Part shown: in pieces, positions 26,025 to 34,625 of the stretch
Numbering within the stretch: position 1 is the stretch's first letter
Layout of the letters: every line of letters starts with the position of its first letter
NCBI RefSeq assembly: GCF_901827175.1
Contig: NZ_LR594662.1
Span: forward strand, 2,418,001-2,482,000
Direction: 5' to 3'
From: Variovorax sp. RA8
Lineage (GTDB): Bacteria; Pseudomonadota; Gammaproteobacteria; Burkholderiales; Burkholderiaceae_C
Length of the DNA: 64,000 nucleotides
Translations under genes and position numbers: made by a program
Notes under the pieces: model-generated
The model's database searches: none
What the model saw: the letters and a program-made list of their open reading frames with translations, nothing else
Told to the model about the DNA's origin: nothing

Positions 26025-27431
26025 ATGGCCGAGGTCGAAACCCCCGCCGGTGTTGCCGATGATCTGCGCGACGCGCTGAGATCCGTGCTGGGAAACGCCG
26101 GCGTCGCCTCGGATCCGGCCTTGCTCTGCGCCCAATCGGGAGACTGGAGCGAGGCAAGGAAAGTGGCGCCCCTGCTCGTGCTGTTTCCGCGCACGCCCCA
26201 GCAGGCGGCCGACGTGCTTGCGCTGTGCGCGCGGCACGGGCAGAAGATCGTCGTGCAAGGGGGCCTCACCGGCCTGGCCGGTGGCGCAACACCGCTGCAA
26301 GCGGAGGTCGCGCTGTCGTTGGCCAAGCTGGACCAGATCGAGCACATCGATGCGATCGGCGGCACCGCCACCGTGCAGGCCGGCGTCATCCTCGAAGAGC
26401 TGCAGGCTCGCGTCGAATCGCAGGACTGGTATTTCCCGCTGGACCTCGGCGCACGCGGCTCGTGCCAGGTCGGCGGCAACGCGGCGACCAACGCGGGAGG
26501 CAACCGCGTGATCCGCTATGGCACCATGCGCGAACTGGTGCAGGGCATCGAGGTTGCGCTGCCCGACGGCAGGCTGCTGACCATGATGAACCGCGTGACG
26601 AAGAACACCACCGGCATCGACCTCAAGCACCTGTTCATCGGCGCCGAAGGCACGCTGGGCGTGATCACCCGGCTGGTGCTCAAGCTCTCGCCGAAGCCGA
26701 CCGCCTCCAGCACCGCGCTGTGCGCGCTGCCTTCGTTCGAGGCAGCAACCCGCCTCGTGCGGGACATGCGGCGCGCACTGCCGGGCCTTTCCGCGTTCGA
26801 GGTGATGTGGTCCGACTTCATGGAGGCCGCGCAGGAGCTCGGCCATCTGCGGCCTGCATTTTCCGAAGCATCGCCCGTGTATGCGCTGGTCGAGACGCTG
26901 GGCGCGCGGCAGGAGGAGGACCGCGAACAACTCGAACGCTTCCTCGGCGAGGCACTGGAGGCCGGCAGCGTCGACGACGTCGTGGTGGCGCAATCGCAGG
27001 GCGACGCGCGCCGGCTGTGGGCCTATCGCGAGACCATCGGCGAGATGCTGGGCCAACTCAAGCCGCATGCGGCGTTCGACGTCGGTGTGCCCATGGCCGC
27101 GATGGATTCGTTCGTGCAAACCGTGCGCGATACGCTACAGAGCCGCTTTCCCGCGCAACGCCACCTCTTCTTCGGGCACATCGGCGACGGCAACCTGCAC
27201 GTGCTGTCCGGGCCGCACGGCTGCGCCGAATCCCTGCACCAGGTCGAGGAGGTGGTCTACGCGGCCGTGGGTGCCGTCGGCGGTTCGATCTCCGCGGAGC
27301 ACGGCATCGGCGTAGTCAAGAAGGAGTTCCTGCACTTCACGCGCAGCGACGCCGAGCTCGAACTGATGCGCAGCCTCAAGGCCGTGCTCGATCCTGGTGG
27401 AATTCTCAATGCTGGAAGAGTCTTGGATTGA
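26025..27431 (+). CDS. FAD-binding oxidoreductase (GlcD / D-2-hydroxyglutarate dehydrogenase-like)
   Basis: This 468-residue flavoprotein of the VAO/PCMH family has the FAD pyrophosphate loop QGGLTGLAGGA (about 76-86) and the NAGGNRVIRYG segment (about 160-170). The C-terminal FAD-oxidase domain ends with the metal-binding HIGDGNLH and the EHGIGVVKK motif. Relatives oxidise D-lactate, glycolate or D-2-hydroxyglutarate. The ATG at 26025 follows CAGGAGACAA. It probably handles a 2-hydroxy acid generated from the sulfated substrate of this locus, which is an inference. Confidence 0.9.
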   Translation: MAEVETPAGVADDLRDALRSVLGNAGVASDPALLCAQSGDWSEARKVAPLLVLFPRTPQQAADVLALCARHGQKIVVQGGLTGLAGGATPLQAEVALSLAKLDQIEHIDAIGGTATVQAGVILEELQARVESQDWYFPLDLGARGSCQVGGNAATNAGGNRVIRYGTMRELVQGIEVALPDGRLLTMMNRVTKNTTGIDLKHLFIGAEGTLGVITRLVLKLSPKPTASSTALCALPSFEAATRLVRDMRRALPGLSAFEVMWSDFMEAAQELGHLRPAFSEASPVYALVETLGARQEEDREQLERFLGEALEAGSVDDVVVAQSQGDARRLWAYRETIGEMLGQLKPHAAFDVGVPMAAMDSFVQTVRDTLQSRFPAQRHLFFGHIGDGNLHVLSGPHGCAESLHQVEEVVYAAVGAVGGSISAEHGIGVVKKEFLHFTRSDAELELMRSLKAVLDPGGILNAGRVLD

Positions 27432-27533
27432 CAAGATCGGACGGACGGCCGAGGGGCTCGGACCTCGCCGGCTGAAATCCTGTGAAGGACGCGGTCAGTT
27501 CGCTGGTCGCCGAGCTTCGAAGCGGGTTCCATC

Positions 27534-28007
27534 TCAGCGTGGCTTCTGGAAGCCGCCCTCGATCCAGGCCGCCGCGCTGTCTGCATTGAGCTTGAAGGCT
27601 GGAGCCACGCGCACCTCGCCCAGTTGAGCACCGAGCTCGTCGTGCGCGCGGAGCAGGGCATGCGGGTTGTCCTCGTCCGGCACGATCTGCAGCGAGACGC
27701 GGATGCGCTCCGAACCCGCGCCGACGCTCACGCTCTTGTTGAGCTGGGCATGCAGCTGCTGCTCGTGCCGTCGCAGCACCTCGGCGGCCGTCTTGACCAG
27801 CGTATGGAAGGCCGGCGCATCGAGCGGCTTGGGATTCTTCTTGTCGCGGCCCATGGTCCAGGGCCCAATCAGCGCGGGCTCGGGATCGCCTTGGCGCGTC
27901 ATCGAGACGGCCCAACCGTCATCGTCTTCGTTCTTGATCACGCGCGCCGTCCAGCGCTCGTCGCTCCAGAGGGTGGCTTCCTGAATATGAGTGGTCTGTT
28001 CTGTCAT
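27534..28007 (-). CDS. Hypothetical protein, 157 residues
   Basis: I do not recognise this family. The protein is soluble, begins MTEQTTHIQ, and has a central GDPEPALIGPWTMGRDKKNPKP segment followed by a helical stretch and a tail that looks like a small alpha/beta domain. The composition (no long Arg/Ala/Pro runs) and the codon pattern support a real gene. The ATG at 28007 is chosen because upstream codons are atypical. It lies downstream of the LuxR-type regulator on the same strand with a 112-base gap. Confidence 0.65.
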   Translation of the reverse strand: MTEQTTHIQEATLWSDERWTARVIKNEDDDGWAVSMTRQGDPEPALIGPWTMGRDKKNPKPLDAPAFHTLVKTAAEVLRRHEQQLHAQLNKSVSVGAGSERIRVSLQIVPDEDNPHALLRAHDELGAQLGEVRVAPAFKLNADSAAAWIEGGFQKPR

Positions 28008-28119
28008 GGGTTGGGTCAGAAGATGGAAAGGCTGGTGCGCACGGCGAAGAGCTTGAGGGACGGATGTCGTGAAGTTTCTCCGACCCAAGCTCGCCCGTCG
28101 GAGCGAAGCGCTTCACGCA

Positions 28120-29238
28120 TCATGACTGGGCGCCGGCCAGCGAGCCCAGCAATCGCGCCAGGAGCTCCTTGCGGTTCCGCGTCCCCAGTCGGTCGTGCAA
28201 CTGGCGCCGGTGATAAACCACAGTATGCAGGCTCAGCTTCATGCGCTGCGCAATCTCCGGCTCCGAGAGGCCGCGGGCCAACCAGAAGCCGATCTCTGAC
28301 TGCCGGGGCGAGAGCGAAAGCAGCCGCAGTGCCTGCAAGAGGCGCAGCGCACGGTGGACGTGCAAGGTGATCTGGATGCCCACCACTTCCGGCTCGCCTG
28401 CGGCTGCGGCATGCAGGCTGCAGCCGCGAATCGTGAAGAGGCCGTGGGCGTTGCGGATCTCCAGCCGAGGCGCATCGCTGGCGTTGTGGCCGCTTCGTAC
28501 CCACGCGAGCCGCTGGAGGACCAGCTTGAGGCTGTCGGGGAGCTGCCCACTCGGGCGCCAGTGGCTGCCGAAGGCTGCGGCCATCAGCGCGGCACCTTGC
28601 GCCGACATCCACAGCAGACGGCCCTCGGGCGTGGCGACGAGCATCTCGGTGCCTTGAGCGTCCATCTCGTGCGACGCGGCCGTGCCTTCGGGCGGCGTCA
28701 GCGCGACGGCGAGAAAACGTTCCAGCCGCGCGAACTCGTGCAGTTCGTCGGACCTGAAGTCGAGCAGGGTGGTACGTCGATAGAGCTTGATCGATCCGAC
28801 CGGCCGGCCGTCGGCGTGACGCGGCATCAAGCTCACGCAGTCATGCAGTCCGACCGGGCGCAGCAGCACGTTGTTGTAGTCGCTGCGCTGGAACTCGGCC
28901 CAGGGCACCTTGATGAGCTGGTCGCGAACCTGGGGCCCGATCTCCGTGCGGGCCGCCTGTTCGTAACTGCGGGCCACGCGCCGCTCGTCGCGCTGCAGGC
29001 GCTCGTCCAGGTAGATCGGGACCATGGCCTGGATGTCGGGCGCTTCCATGAAGGATTCGAGCCGCCCGTCGGCGCCGGGGTGAAAGTAGCCGCCCGTGTC
29101 GAAGGCGAGCACCCCGCGCAGCTCGCGCAGCAAAAGCGGCGCGAGATGCGGACCTGTGACATCGAGGCACGAGAGCTGGCGGATGCGCACCGCCGCCTCC
29201 CGCACGCGCGTCAGGTCGAGCATTCGGGATCTTTTCAT
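28120..29238 (-). CDS. LuxR-type (helix-turn-helix) transcriptional regulator
   Basis: The protein is about 372 residues. The C-terminal ~65 residues form a GerE/LuxR DNA-binding domain (LSPRQSEIGFWLARGLSEPEIAQRMKLSLHTVVYHRR). The N-terminal part (about 1-270) resembles no domain I can name; it is not a response-regulator receiver. The start is uncertain: 29238 (MKRSRM) or 29223 (MLDLTR), the latter preceded by AAAAGA. It follows the lipoprotein gene by 61 bases on the same strand, so it may regulate its own operon through the dyad at 31450-31468. Confidence 0.85.
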   Translation of the reverse strand: MKRSRMLDLTRVREAAVRIRQLSCLDVTGPHLAPLLLRELRGVLAFDTGGYFHPGADGRLESFMEAPDIQAMVPIYLDERLQRDERRVARSYEQAARTEIGPQVRDQLIKVPWAEFQRSDYNNVLLRPVGLHDCVSLMPRHADGRPVGSIKLYRRTTLLDFRSDELHEFARLERFLAVALTPPEGTAASHEMDAQGTEMLVATPEGRLLWMSAQGAALMAAAFGSHWRPSGQLPDSLKLVLQRLAWVRSGHNASDAPRLEIRNAHGLFTIRGCSLHAAAAGEPEVVGIQITLHVHRALRLLQALRLLSLSPRQSEIGFWLARGLSEPEIAQRMKLSLHTVVYHRRQLHDRLGTRNRKELLARLLGSLAGAQS

Positions 29239-29299
29239 CAAGCGGCGGCATCCATGGGCTGCGGCATTTTCCACCGCGCGGCGCCCCGGCGCGAAGTCT

Positions 29300-31348
29300 T
29301 CACCTGGCGACGGTGTCGTCGTAGGCGGGCGTGACGTTCATCGCGCCCCATTGCACTTTGAGGCTGTGAGGCTGGTCGGGGTCAGCCTGCTGGTGCTGGT
29401 CGCCGGCGACGTTGCGGCCGGCATCGAAATTCAGGAACGTGCCCCACGGCAGCAGCTTGCTGAAATCGGGGCCGTTGTTCACGAAGCCTGAAAGCTCCCA
29501 GTCGAAATGCAACGGCCGCTGCCTGGTCGACCCGAGCTCGTTGATGATGATCATCGACTGGCGGCCGAAAAAGCCGGCGAGCTGGGTGCGCCCCTCGACG
29601 GCGTCGATCCGGGCCTGCAGGAGGTTCACCAGCTCGCCGGCCGGCGGGTAGGGCGAGAGCGGATCGATATTCGATTCGAAGGAAAAGGCGCCGCTACCCG
29701 ACCAGCCGGTGTGCAACTGGCCGCCCGTGACGCAGCTGCCGTCGGCGCTCCACGTCGCGCGCGAGTCGGAAGCGGGCACGACGAGCCGCCAGTTGTTCTT
29801 GAGTTCGCCGTCGACCTCGGTGCGTATCGCGTGCATGTCGGCGCGCAGATGCAGGTCGATCACCGCCTTCTGGTGGAACTTGGCTCCGCCGCAGCCGGTC
29901 ACCTCTTCGGATTCCTGGTCGTAGGTGATCTGCCCTCGCCAGGAAGCCAGCACGCGGGAATTGCTCCTGCGGCCGCGGGCCGTGACGAAGACCTCGCCGT
30001 GCGCATCGGTGCCGAGGTCGACCTCCACCGTCTTCCCGTCGGACGCCCACTTGGGCGGCAGCAGCTGACCGCCGACGGTGACGGTGCCGGGCTCGGTGCC
30101 GAATTCGCCGTGCATGATCAGCTTGTTGGGGCCTGTGGCCTGCAACTCGGAAATGATCGGATTCAGAATCGTGAAGCCGTCGCCGAAGCGCCGCACATAA
30201 GCCTCCGTGCCGCCTTCCACGGGCGCCGTGACCAGCTGCTTCTTCTTGTCGAGGTAGGCCCAGACGTCGTCCATGTTGAACGGACGGTTGCGCGGTGCGA
30301 CTTGATCGATGGCGTTCGCGCCGGTCAGGCGATCGACCAGCAGGTCCGCCATCTTGAATGCGTTGGCGTTGGAGTTGCCCTCCCAGCCGACAATGGTGCC
30401 GGCATTCTGCTTCGCGAGCACGTCGCGGAAGCCCGCGGCTTCCGGTGAGCCGCTGTTGCACGAGAGCAAGATGACCAGCGAGTTGGGCGAGAAGCGCAAG
30501 TACTTGGCGACGAAGGACGCGGTAATCGCATAGCGCGGCTGCTTGCCCAGGCCATAGCGCTGCCAGTTGCTGCGGTCGCGGTGGTAGATCAGGCTGCCGT
30601 CATTCATGTCCTGCCTGTATTCGCCTTCGTTGAACACAGAGACCTGGGTGTCCGTCATGATCGCGAACTGCTCGCTACCTTTGGGGCCGAAGATGCCGGA
30701 ATGTGAAGTGATGTACAGGAAACCGAGCTCGCCGCGGTTCTTCAGCGCGTCGACCGTCAGCGCCCGCTCGGGTGCGGCGTTCCAGCCCGCATCGGTCAAG
30801 GCGTCGGCCATGCGCGTCATGGTGCCGACGCCGTGCTCGAAGTCCTCGTCCGGGAAACCCAGCAGCAGGGCGTCCGCGGAGGTGGGCACTTCTTTCGCGG
30901 CGGCAAGCTGCGCAGCGGTGGCCGCAGCCTTGGCGGCAGTGGTCTTCGACGCGGCCGCTTCCGGCAGCGTTGCGTCGCGCCAGTTGTCGGAGTAGATGAA
31001 GTAGCGCCCGTCGGTGAACTGTGCCCAGAGCACCTGGTCGCCAACACCCGCCGCGACGTACTCGGGCTGGGTCATCACCCAATCGCGCAAGGCGTTCCAA
31101 ACGGCATCGCTCACAGGGCCGGTGCCGGCCAGTTCCTCCAACTTCGCGGCGATACGGCCGGTGGCCTCGCTGCGCTGCGCTGCGGTGTAGCCGCTGCCGC
31201 GGTCCGGCTGCGATCCGTCGCCGGACGGGAAGCCGCCACCTGCTCCTGCACCACCGCCTCCTCCGCCGCCGCACGCGACAAGCAGCGCGATCGCGCCCGA
31301 AAAAATTGCCAGCAGCAGCCGCCGCTTCACCGTCCCCGCGAATCCCAT
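29300..31348 (-). CDS. Lipoprotein with caspase/CHAT-like fold and IPT-like domain
   Basis: This is a 682-residue protein. Residues 1-26 are a lipoprotein signal (IALLVAC, lipid-modified Cys26) followed by a Gly-rich linker. Residues about 158-345 look like a clan CD peptidase: a hydrophobic strand ending in TSHSG (His216) and a second ending in LVILLSCNSG (Cys297), then the GTIVGWEGNSNANAFKMADLLV helix, the order seen in caspase-like and CHAT domains. Residues about 396-470 resemble an IPT/TIG Ig-like domain. The C-terminal ~200 residues are unrecognised. The ATG at 31348 follows GGAGAGGAAG. Protease activity is inferred, not shown. Confidence 0.75.
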   Translation of the reverse strand: MGFAGTVKRRLLLAIFSGAIALLVACGGGGGGGAGAGGGFPSGDGSQPDRGSGYTAAQRSEATGRIAAKLEELAGTGPVSDAVWNALRDWVMTQPEYVAAGVGDQVLWAQFTDGRYFIYSDNWRDATLPEAAASKTTAAKAAATAAQLAAAKEVPTSADALLLGFPDEDFEHGVGTMTRMADALTDAGWNAAPERALTVDALKNRGELGFLYITSHSGIFGPKGSEQFAIMTDTQVSVFNEGEYRQDMNDGSLIYHRDRSNWQRYGLGKQPRYAITASFVAKYLRFSPNSLVILLSCNSGSPEAAGFRDVLAKQNAGTIVGWEGNSNANAFKMADLLVDRLTGANAIDQVAPRNRPFNMDDVWAYLDKKKQLVTAPVEGGTEAYVRRFGDGFTILNPIISELQATGPNKLIMHGEFGTEPGTVTVGGQLLPPKWASDGKTVEVDLGTDAHGEVFVTARGRRSNSRVLASWRGQITYDQESEEVTGCGGAKFHQKAVIDLHLRADMHAIRTEVDGELKNNWRLVVPASDSRATWSADGSCVTGGQLHTGWSGSGAFSFESNIDPLSPYPPAGELVNLLQARIDAVEGRTQLAGFFGRQSMIIINELGSTRQRPLHFDWELSGFVNNGPDFSKLLPWGTFLNFDAGRNVAGDQHQQADPDQPHSLKVQWGAMNVTPAYDDTVAR

Positions 31349-31449
31349 GGCTTCCTCTCCACATCGGCGCCATCTGCGCCCAGCATCCGAACACGCCCGG
31401 GCGACGTCGCCAGGGCCGGGCAAGGGTACTGAGAGAGAGGCGCCTTGAC

Positions 31450-31468
31450 CCTACCCCGCGGGGGTAGG
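31450..31468. promoter_or_regulatory. Perfect dyad CCTACCCC-GCG-GGGGTAGG
   Basis: The palindrome lies about 100 bases upstream of the lipoprotein start. LuxR-type regulators bind dyads of this size, and a LuxR-type gene is in the same operon. It could be that regulator's operator. A hairpin in RNA is the alternative, but there is no gene just upstream that it would terminate. Confidence 0.5.
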
Positions 31469-31563
31469 TCGTGCGCAACAAGCGAGAAAGCTCAGCGGTG
31501 GCCGCGCTTGAGTTCGAGGTGCGCCTGCGGGGGATCGATCGGCGTTCATTTTTATGCGCTGGA

Positions 31564-31611
31564 TGCATCAATCGTTCCGAATCTTGCAATTCACCTTATT
31601 CGTCCGAAGCG
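31564..31611 (+). promoter_or_regulatory. Repeated LysR-box-like element, copy 1
   Basis: This 48-base element matches 36945-36991 at about 39 positions. It contains TGCAT, 15 bases, then TTGCA, a near dyad which is exact (TGCAT-N15-ATGCA) in copy 2. It lies 54 bases upstream of the hydratase gene. It is probably the binding site of the LysR protein encoded at 35977-36906, giving common control of both transcription units of the locus. Confidence 0.65.
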
Positions 31612-31664
31612 CGAGACTTGTCGCAAGGTTCCTCGCCGACAGGAGCCCAACCGGAGACAAGAGA

Positions 31665-32525
31665 GTGACCCTTCAAGCTGAAGAACTACGTGCCTGGATC
31701 GGACGCAGCGAGACCATCCAGGACGCCATCAACCCGACGCCCGTGATCGCGCTGACGGCTACGCTGGATCACCCTTCGACGCCCGTCGAGACTGGTACCG
31801 CCTTGCCGTACCTTTGGCATTGGTTGTATTTCCTGCCGATGCATCGACAGTCGGAAATTAGCGCCGACGGACACGCCAAGCGCGGCGGCTTCCTTCCTCC
31901 CGTGCCGCTGCCTCGCCGGATGTGGGCCGGCAGCCAGTTCGAATTTCGCTCCCCTCTACGAGTTGGAGACCGGGTCGCGCGAACCTCGACCATCGACGAC
32001 GTCACCGTCAAAGAGGGCCGCACCGGCACGCTTGTCTTCGTCAAGGTCAGGCACGAGGTGCGTTGCAACGACAGCAGCGATCCGGCGCTCGTCGAATTCC
32101 ACGACATCGTCTACCGCGAGGCGCAGGGCCCGAACGATGTTGCGCCACCGCCTCAAGCCGCGCCCGCGGAAGCCCAGTGGAAGCGCTCCATCGTGCCGGA
32201 TGACGTGCTGCTGTTCCGCTATTCAGCACTTACCTTCAACGGCCACCGCATCCACTACGACAGGCAGTACGTCACCCAGGTCGAGGGGTATCCCGGCCTG
32301 ATCGTGCATGGACCGTTGATTGCAACGCTGCTGATGGATCTCCTTCGGCGCCAGATGCCGCAAGCCGATGTGGCCAGCTTCCGGTTCAAGGCGGTGCGCC
32401 CGACATTCGACCTCCATCCTTTCCACCTTCAGGGACAACCCGAGGCCGACGGAAAGACCATCCGGCTCTGGGCCTGCGATCACGAAGGCTGGCTCACGAT
32501 GGACGCAACGGCGGTCCTGCGCTGA
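31665..32525 (+). CDS. MaoC-like hydratase (itaconyl-CoA / mesaconyl-CoA hydratase type)
   Basis: This 286-residue protein has an N-terminal FAS1-type dehydratase half and a C-terminal hot-dog half with the active-site-like FNGHRIHYDRQY segment (about residues 188-199) and the GLIVHGPLIATLL helix. Length and order match itaconyl-CoA hydratase (Ich/RipB) and mesaconyl-C4-CoA hydratase, which form citramalyl-CoA. The GTG at 31665 follows GGAGACAAGAGA. A CoA-transferase and a CitE-like lyase follow, the exact trio of the itaconate pathway. Itaconate versus mesaconate cannot be decided here. Confidence 0.85.
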   Translation: MTLQAEELRAWIGRSETIQDAINPTPVIALTATLDHPSTPVETGTALPYLWHWLYFLPMHRQSEISADGHAKRGGFLPPVPLPRRMWAGSQFEFRSPLRVGDRVARTSTIDDVTVKEGRTGTLVFVKVRHEVRCNDSSDPALVEFHDIVYREAQGPNDVAPPPQAAPAEAQWKRSIVPDDVLLFRYSALTFNGHRIHYDRQYVTQVEGYPGLIVHGPLIATLLMDLLRRQMPQADVASFRFKAVRPTFDLHPFHLQGQPEADGKTIRLWACDHEGWLTMDATAVLR

Positions 32526-32561
32526 TTCCATCAACCCACTCACCTTCGGATCGAGCAACAC

Positions 32562-33752
32562 ATGCAGCCACTCAAAGGCCTCACGGTCGTCACGCTGGAG
32601 CACGCGATCGCAGCGCCTTTCGCCACGCGCCAACTCGCCGACCTCGGCGCGCGCGTCATCAAGATCGAACGCCCGGGTTCTGGCGATTTCGCCCGAGGCT
32701 ATGACGAGCGCGTCCACGGACTCGCGTCGCACTTTGTCTGGACCAACCGCTCCAAGGAAAGCCTGACGCTCGACGTCAAGCATCCCGAGGCGGCCACGAT
32801 TCTGGAGCGCCTGGTCGTGGAGAAGGCAGATGTCGTCGTACAGAACCTCGCTCCCGGCGCCGCTGCGCGCCTTGGCCTCGGGTATGACAAGCTTTCCGCC
32901 GCGAAGCCGGGGTTGATCGTGTGTGACATCTCGGGCTATGGCGACGACCCCATCAACCCCGGGCCGTATCGTGACAAGAAGGCCTACGACCTCCTCATTC
33001 AGAGCGAGGCGGGGTTCGTCTCGGTCACGGGCACGCCCGATGAGCCCTGCAAGGCCGGTCCATCGATCGCCGACATCGCTGCGGGCATGTACGCGTACAG
33101 CAGCATTCTCGCGGCGCTGTTGCAGCGCGGCCAGACCGGCAAGGGCCAGCGCATCGACATCTCGATGCTGGAGTCGCTCGCCGAATGGACCAGCTATCCG
33201 CTCTACTACGCGTTCGAAGGTGCCGCACCACCTCCGCGAACCGGCGCCAGCCATGCAACGATCTACCCCTATGGCCCGTTCCCCACGGGCGACGGCAGCA
33301 TGGTCATGCTGGGCCTTCAGAATGAACGCGAGTGGGCCAGTTTCTGCGAAACGGTGCTGCAGCGACCGGCGCTGACCGCCGATCCTCGCTTCACAGCCAA
33401 CTTCAAGAGAGTGGCCGCTCGCGACGCGCTGCGCGGAATCATTGTGGAAGCCTTCTCATCGCTGACCAGGGCGCAGGTGGTCGAACGGCTCGAACTCGCG
33501 CAGATCGCCAATGCCCAGGTCAACACCATGAATGATGTCTGGGCCCACCCGCAACTGAAGGCACGCCGGCGTTGGACCGAAGTCGGCTCGCCGGTGGGCC
33601 CGCTCCCCGCGATGCTGCCGCCAGGCACCTGGGACGTGGGCCCGCGCATGGACCCCGTGCCTGCACTCGGCCAGCACACCGACGCAATCCTTGCCGAACT
33701 GGGCTACGGCGCGGCCGAGATCGAGGCGCTGCGCGCATCCAAGGCTGTCTGA
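32562..33752 (+). CDS. Class III (CaiB/BaiF) CoA-transferase
   Basis: This 396-residue family III CoA-transferase has the N-terminal LEHAIAAPFATRQLADLGARVIKIERP segment (split across the fold) and the nucleophilic Asp region in SAHFVW..KESLTLDVKHPE, followed by CDISGYG. It would move CoA from a donor such as succinyl-CoA to the incoming C5 dicarboxylate. It sits 36 bases after the hydratase gene and 10 bases before the lyase gene, so the trio is an operon. Relatives in the itaconate pathway are called Ict or RipA. Confidence 0.88.
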   Translation: MQPLKGLTVVTLEHAIAAPFATRQLADLGARVIKIERPGSGDFARGYDERVHGLASHFVWTNRSKESLTLDVKHPEAATILERLVVEKADVVVQNLAPGAAARLGLGYDKLSAAKPGLIVCDISGYGDDPINPGPYRDKKAYDLLIQSEAGFVSVTGTPDEPCKAGPSIADIAAGMYAYSSILAALLQRGQTGKGQRIDISMLESLAEWTSYPLYYAFEGAAPPPRTGASHATIYPYGPFPTGDGSMVMLGLQNEREWASFCETVLQRPALTADPRFTANFKRVAARDALRGIIVEAFSSLTRAQVVERLELAQIANAQVNTMNDVWAHPQLKARRRWTEVGSPVGPLPAMLPPGTWDVGPRMDPVPALGQHTDAILAELGYGAAEIEALRASKAV

Positions 33753-33762
33753 GGTGGGCATC

Positions 33763-34590
33763 ATGTCCGTGGCTTCCAGTATCCCTCGCACCTACCTCTT
33801 CGTGCCGGGCACGCGGCCGGAACGCTTCGGCAAGGCGCTGGCAAGCGGCGCGGATGCCGTCATCCTGGACCTCGAAGACGCTGTCGCAGCCGACGACAAG
33901 GCGCTTGCTCGCCAGGCAATCGCGGACTGGTTCCGTTCCGCAAACGCGGGCGACCGGTCGCGCACCGTGGTGCGCATCAACGATGCCGCGTCGCCGTGGT
34001 TCGACGACGACCTGGCGGCGTTGCGCAAGGCCGGGGCCTGCAGCGTCCTACTGCCCAAGGCCGAGTCTGCCCAGCAGGTCGCGGCCACGCTCACCGCGCT
34101 GCCCGGGGCCAGCGTTCTCGCGCTGATCGAAAGTGCGCGCGGGGTCGCCGGAGTCGACACCGTCGCGGCCGCGGGCGTGTCGCGCCTGGTGTTCGGCACG
34201 CTGGACTTTGCATTGGACCTGGGCATCGAGATTGAAAACGACGCTTCGGGTCTCGCCTACGCGGCCGGCCGTATCGTGATTGCCTCGCGCGTGGCAGGCC
34301 TGCCGGCGCCTGTCGCCGGGGTCACGCCCCAGCTGGACGATCGCAAGCGCCTTCTGGCCGACCTGGCTTCGGCGCGCGCTCTGGGCTTTGGCGCCAAACT
34401 GTGCATTCATCCGAGTCAGGTCGAACCCATTCACACGGCGCTGAGACCCTCCGCAGAAGCACTGGCGTGGGCGCAGCGAGTGCTTGCAGCCGATGCTGCG
34501 TCCCCGGGCGCTGCGCGGCTCGATGGCCGCATGGTCGATCGACCCGTGGTCCTTCAGGCACAACGCACGCTGGCCCTGGCCCGCGTCTGA
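33763..34590 (+). CDS. HpcH/HpaI (CitE-like) lyase, probable citramalyl-CoA lyase
   Basis: This 275-residue TIM-barrel lyase has the phosphate/CoA-binding start YLFVPGTRPERFGKAL, the metal-site segment VILDLEDAVA, and the catalytic-face ALIESARGV and FGTLDFALDLG loops. The C-terminal KLCIHPSQV is typical of CitE/malyl-CoA lyase-like proteins. Given the preceding hydratase and transferase it probably splits citramalyl-CoA into acetyl-CoA and pyruvate (Ccl/RipC role). The ATG at 33763 is 10 bases after the transferase stop. Confidence 0.88.
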   Translation: MSVASSIPRTYLFVPGTRPERFGKALASGADAVILDLEDAVAADDKALARQAIADWFRSANAGDRSRTVVRINDAASPWFDDDLAALRKAGACSVLLPKAESAQQVAATLTALPGASVLALIESARGVAGVDTVAAAGVSRLVFGTLDFALDLGIEIENDASGLAYAAGRIVIASRVAGLPAPVAGVTPQLDDRKRLLADLASARALGFGAKLCIHPSQVEPIHTALRPSAEALAWAQRVLAADAASPGAARLDGRMVDRPVVLQAQRTLALARV

Positions 34591-34625
34591 TCCACCCTCA
34601 ACTCCAGCCCAGAAAGATCAACCCC

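Larger units (their letters stand above)
31349..31664. other. Divergent intergenic region, lipoprotein / itaconate-type operon
   Basis: These 316 bases separate two divergent genes. They contain a perfect 8-bp dyad with a 3-base loop (31450-31468) nearer the lipoprotein gene, and a 48-base element (31564-31611) that recurs at 36945-36991 nearer the hydratase gene. No other gene or RNA is evident. Confidence 0.6.
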
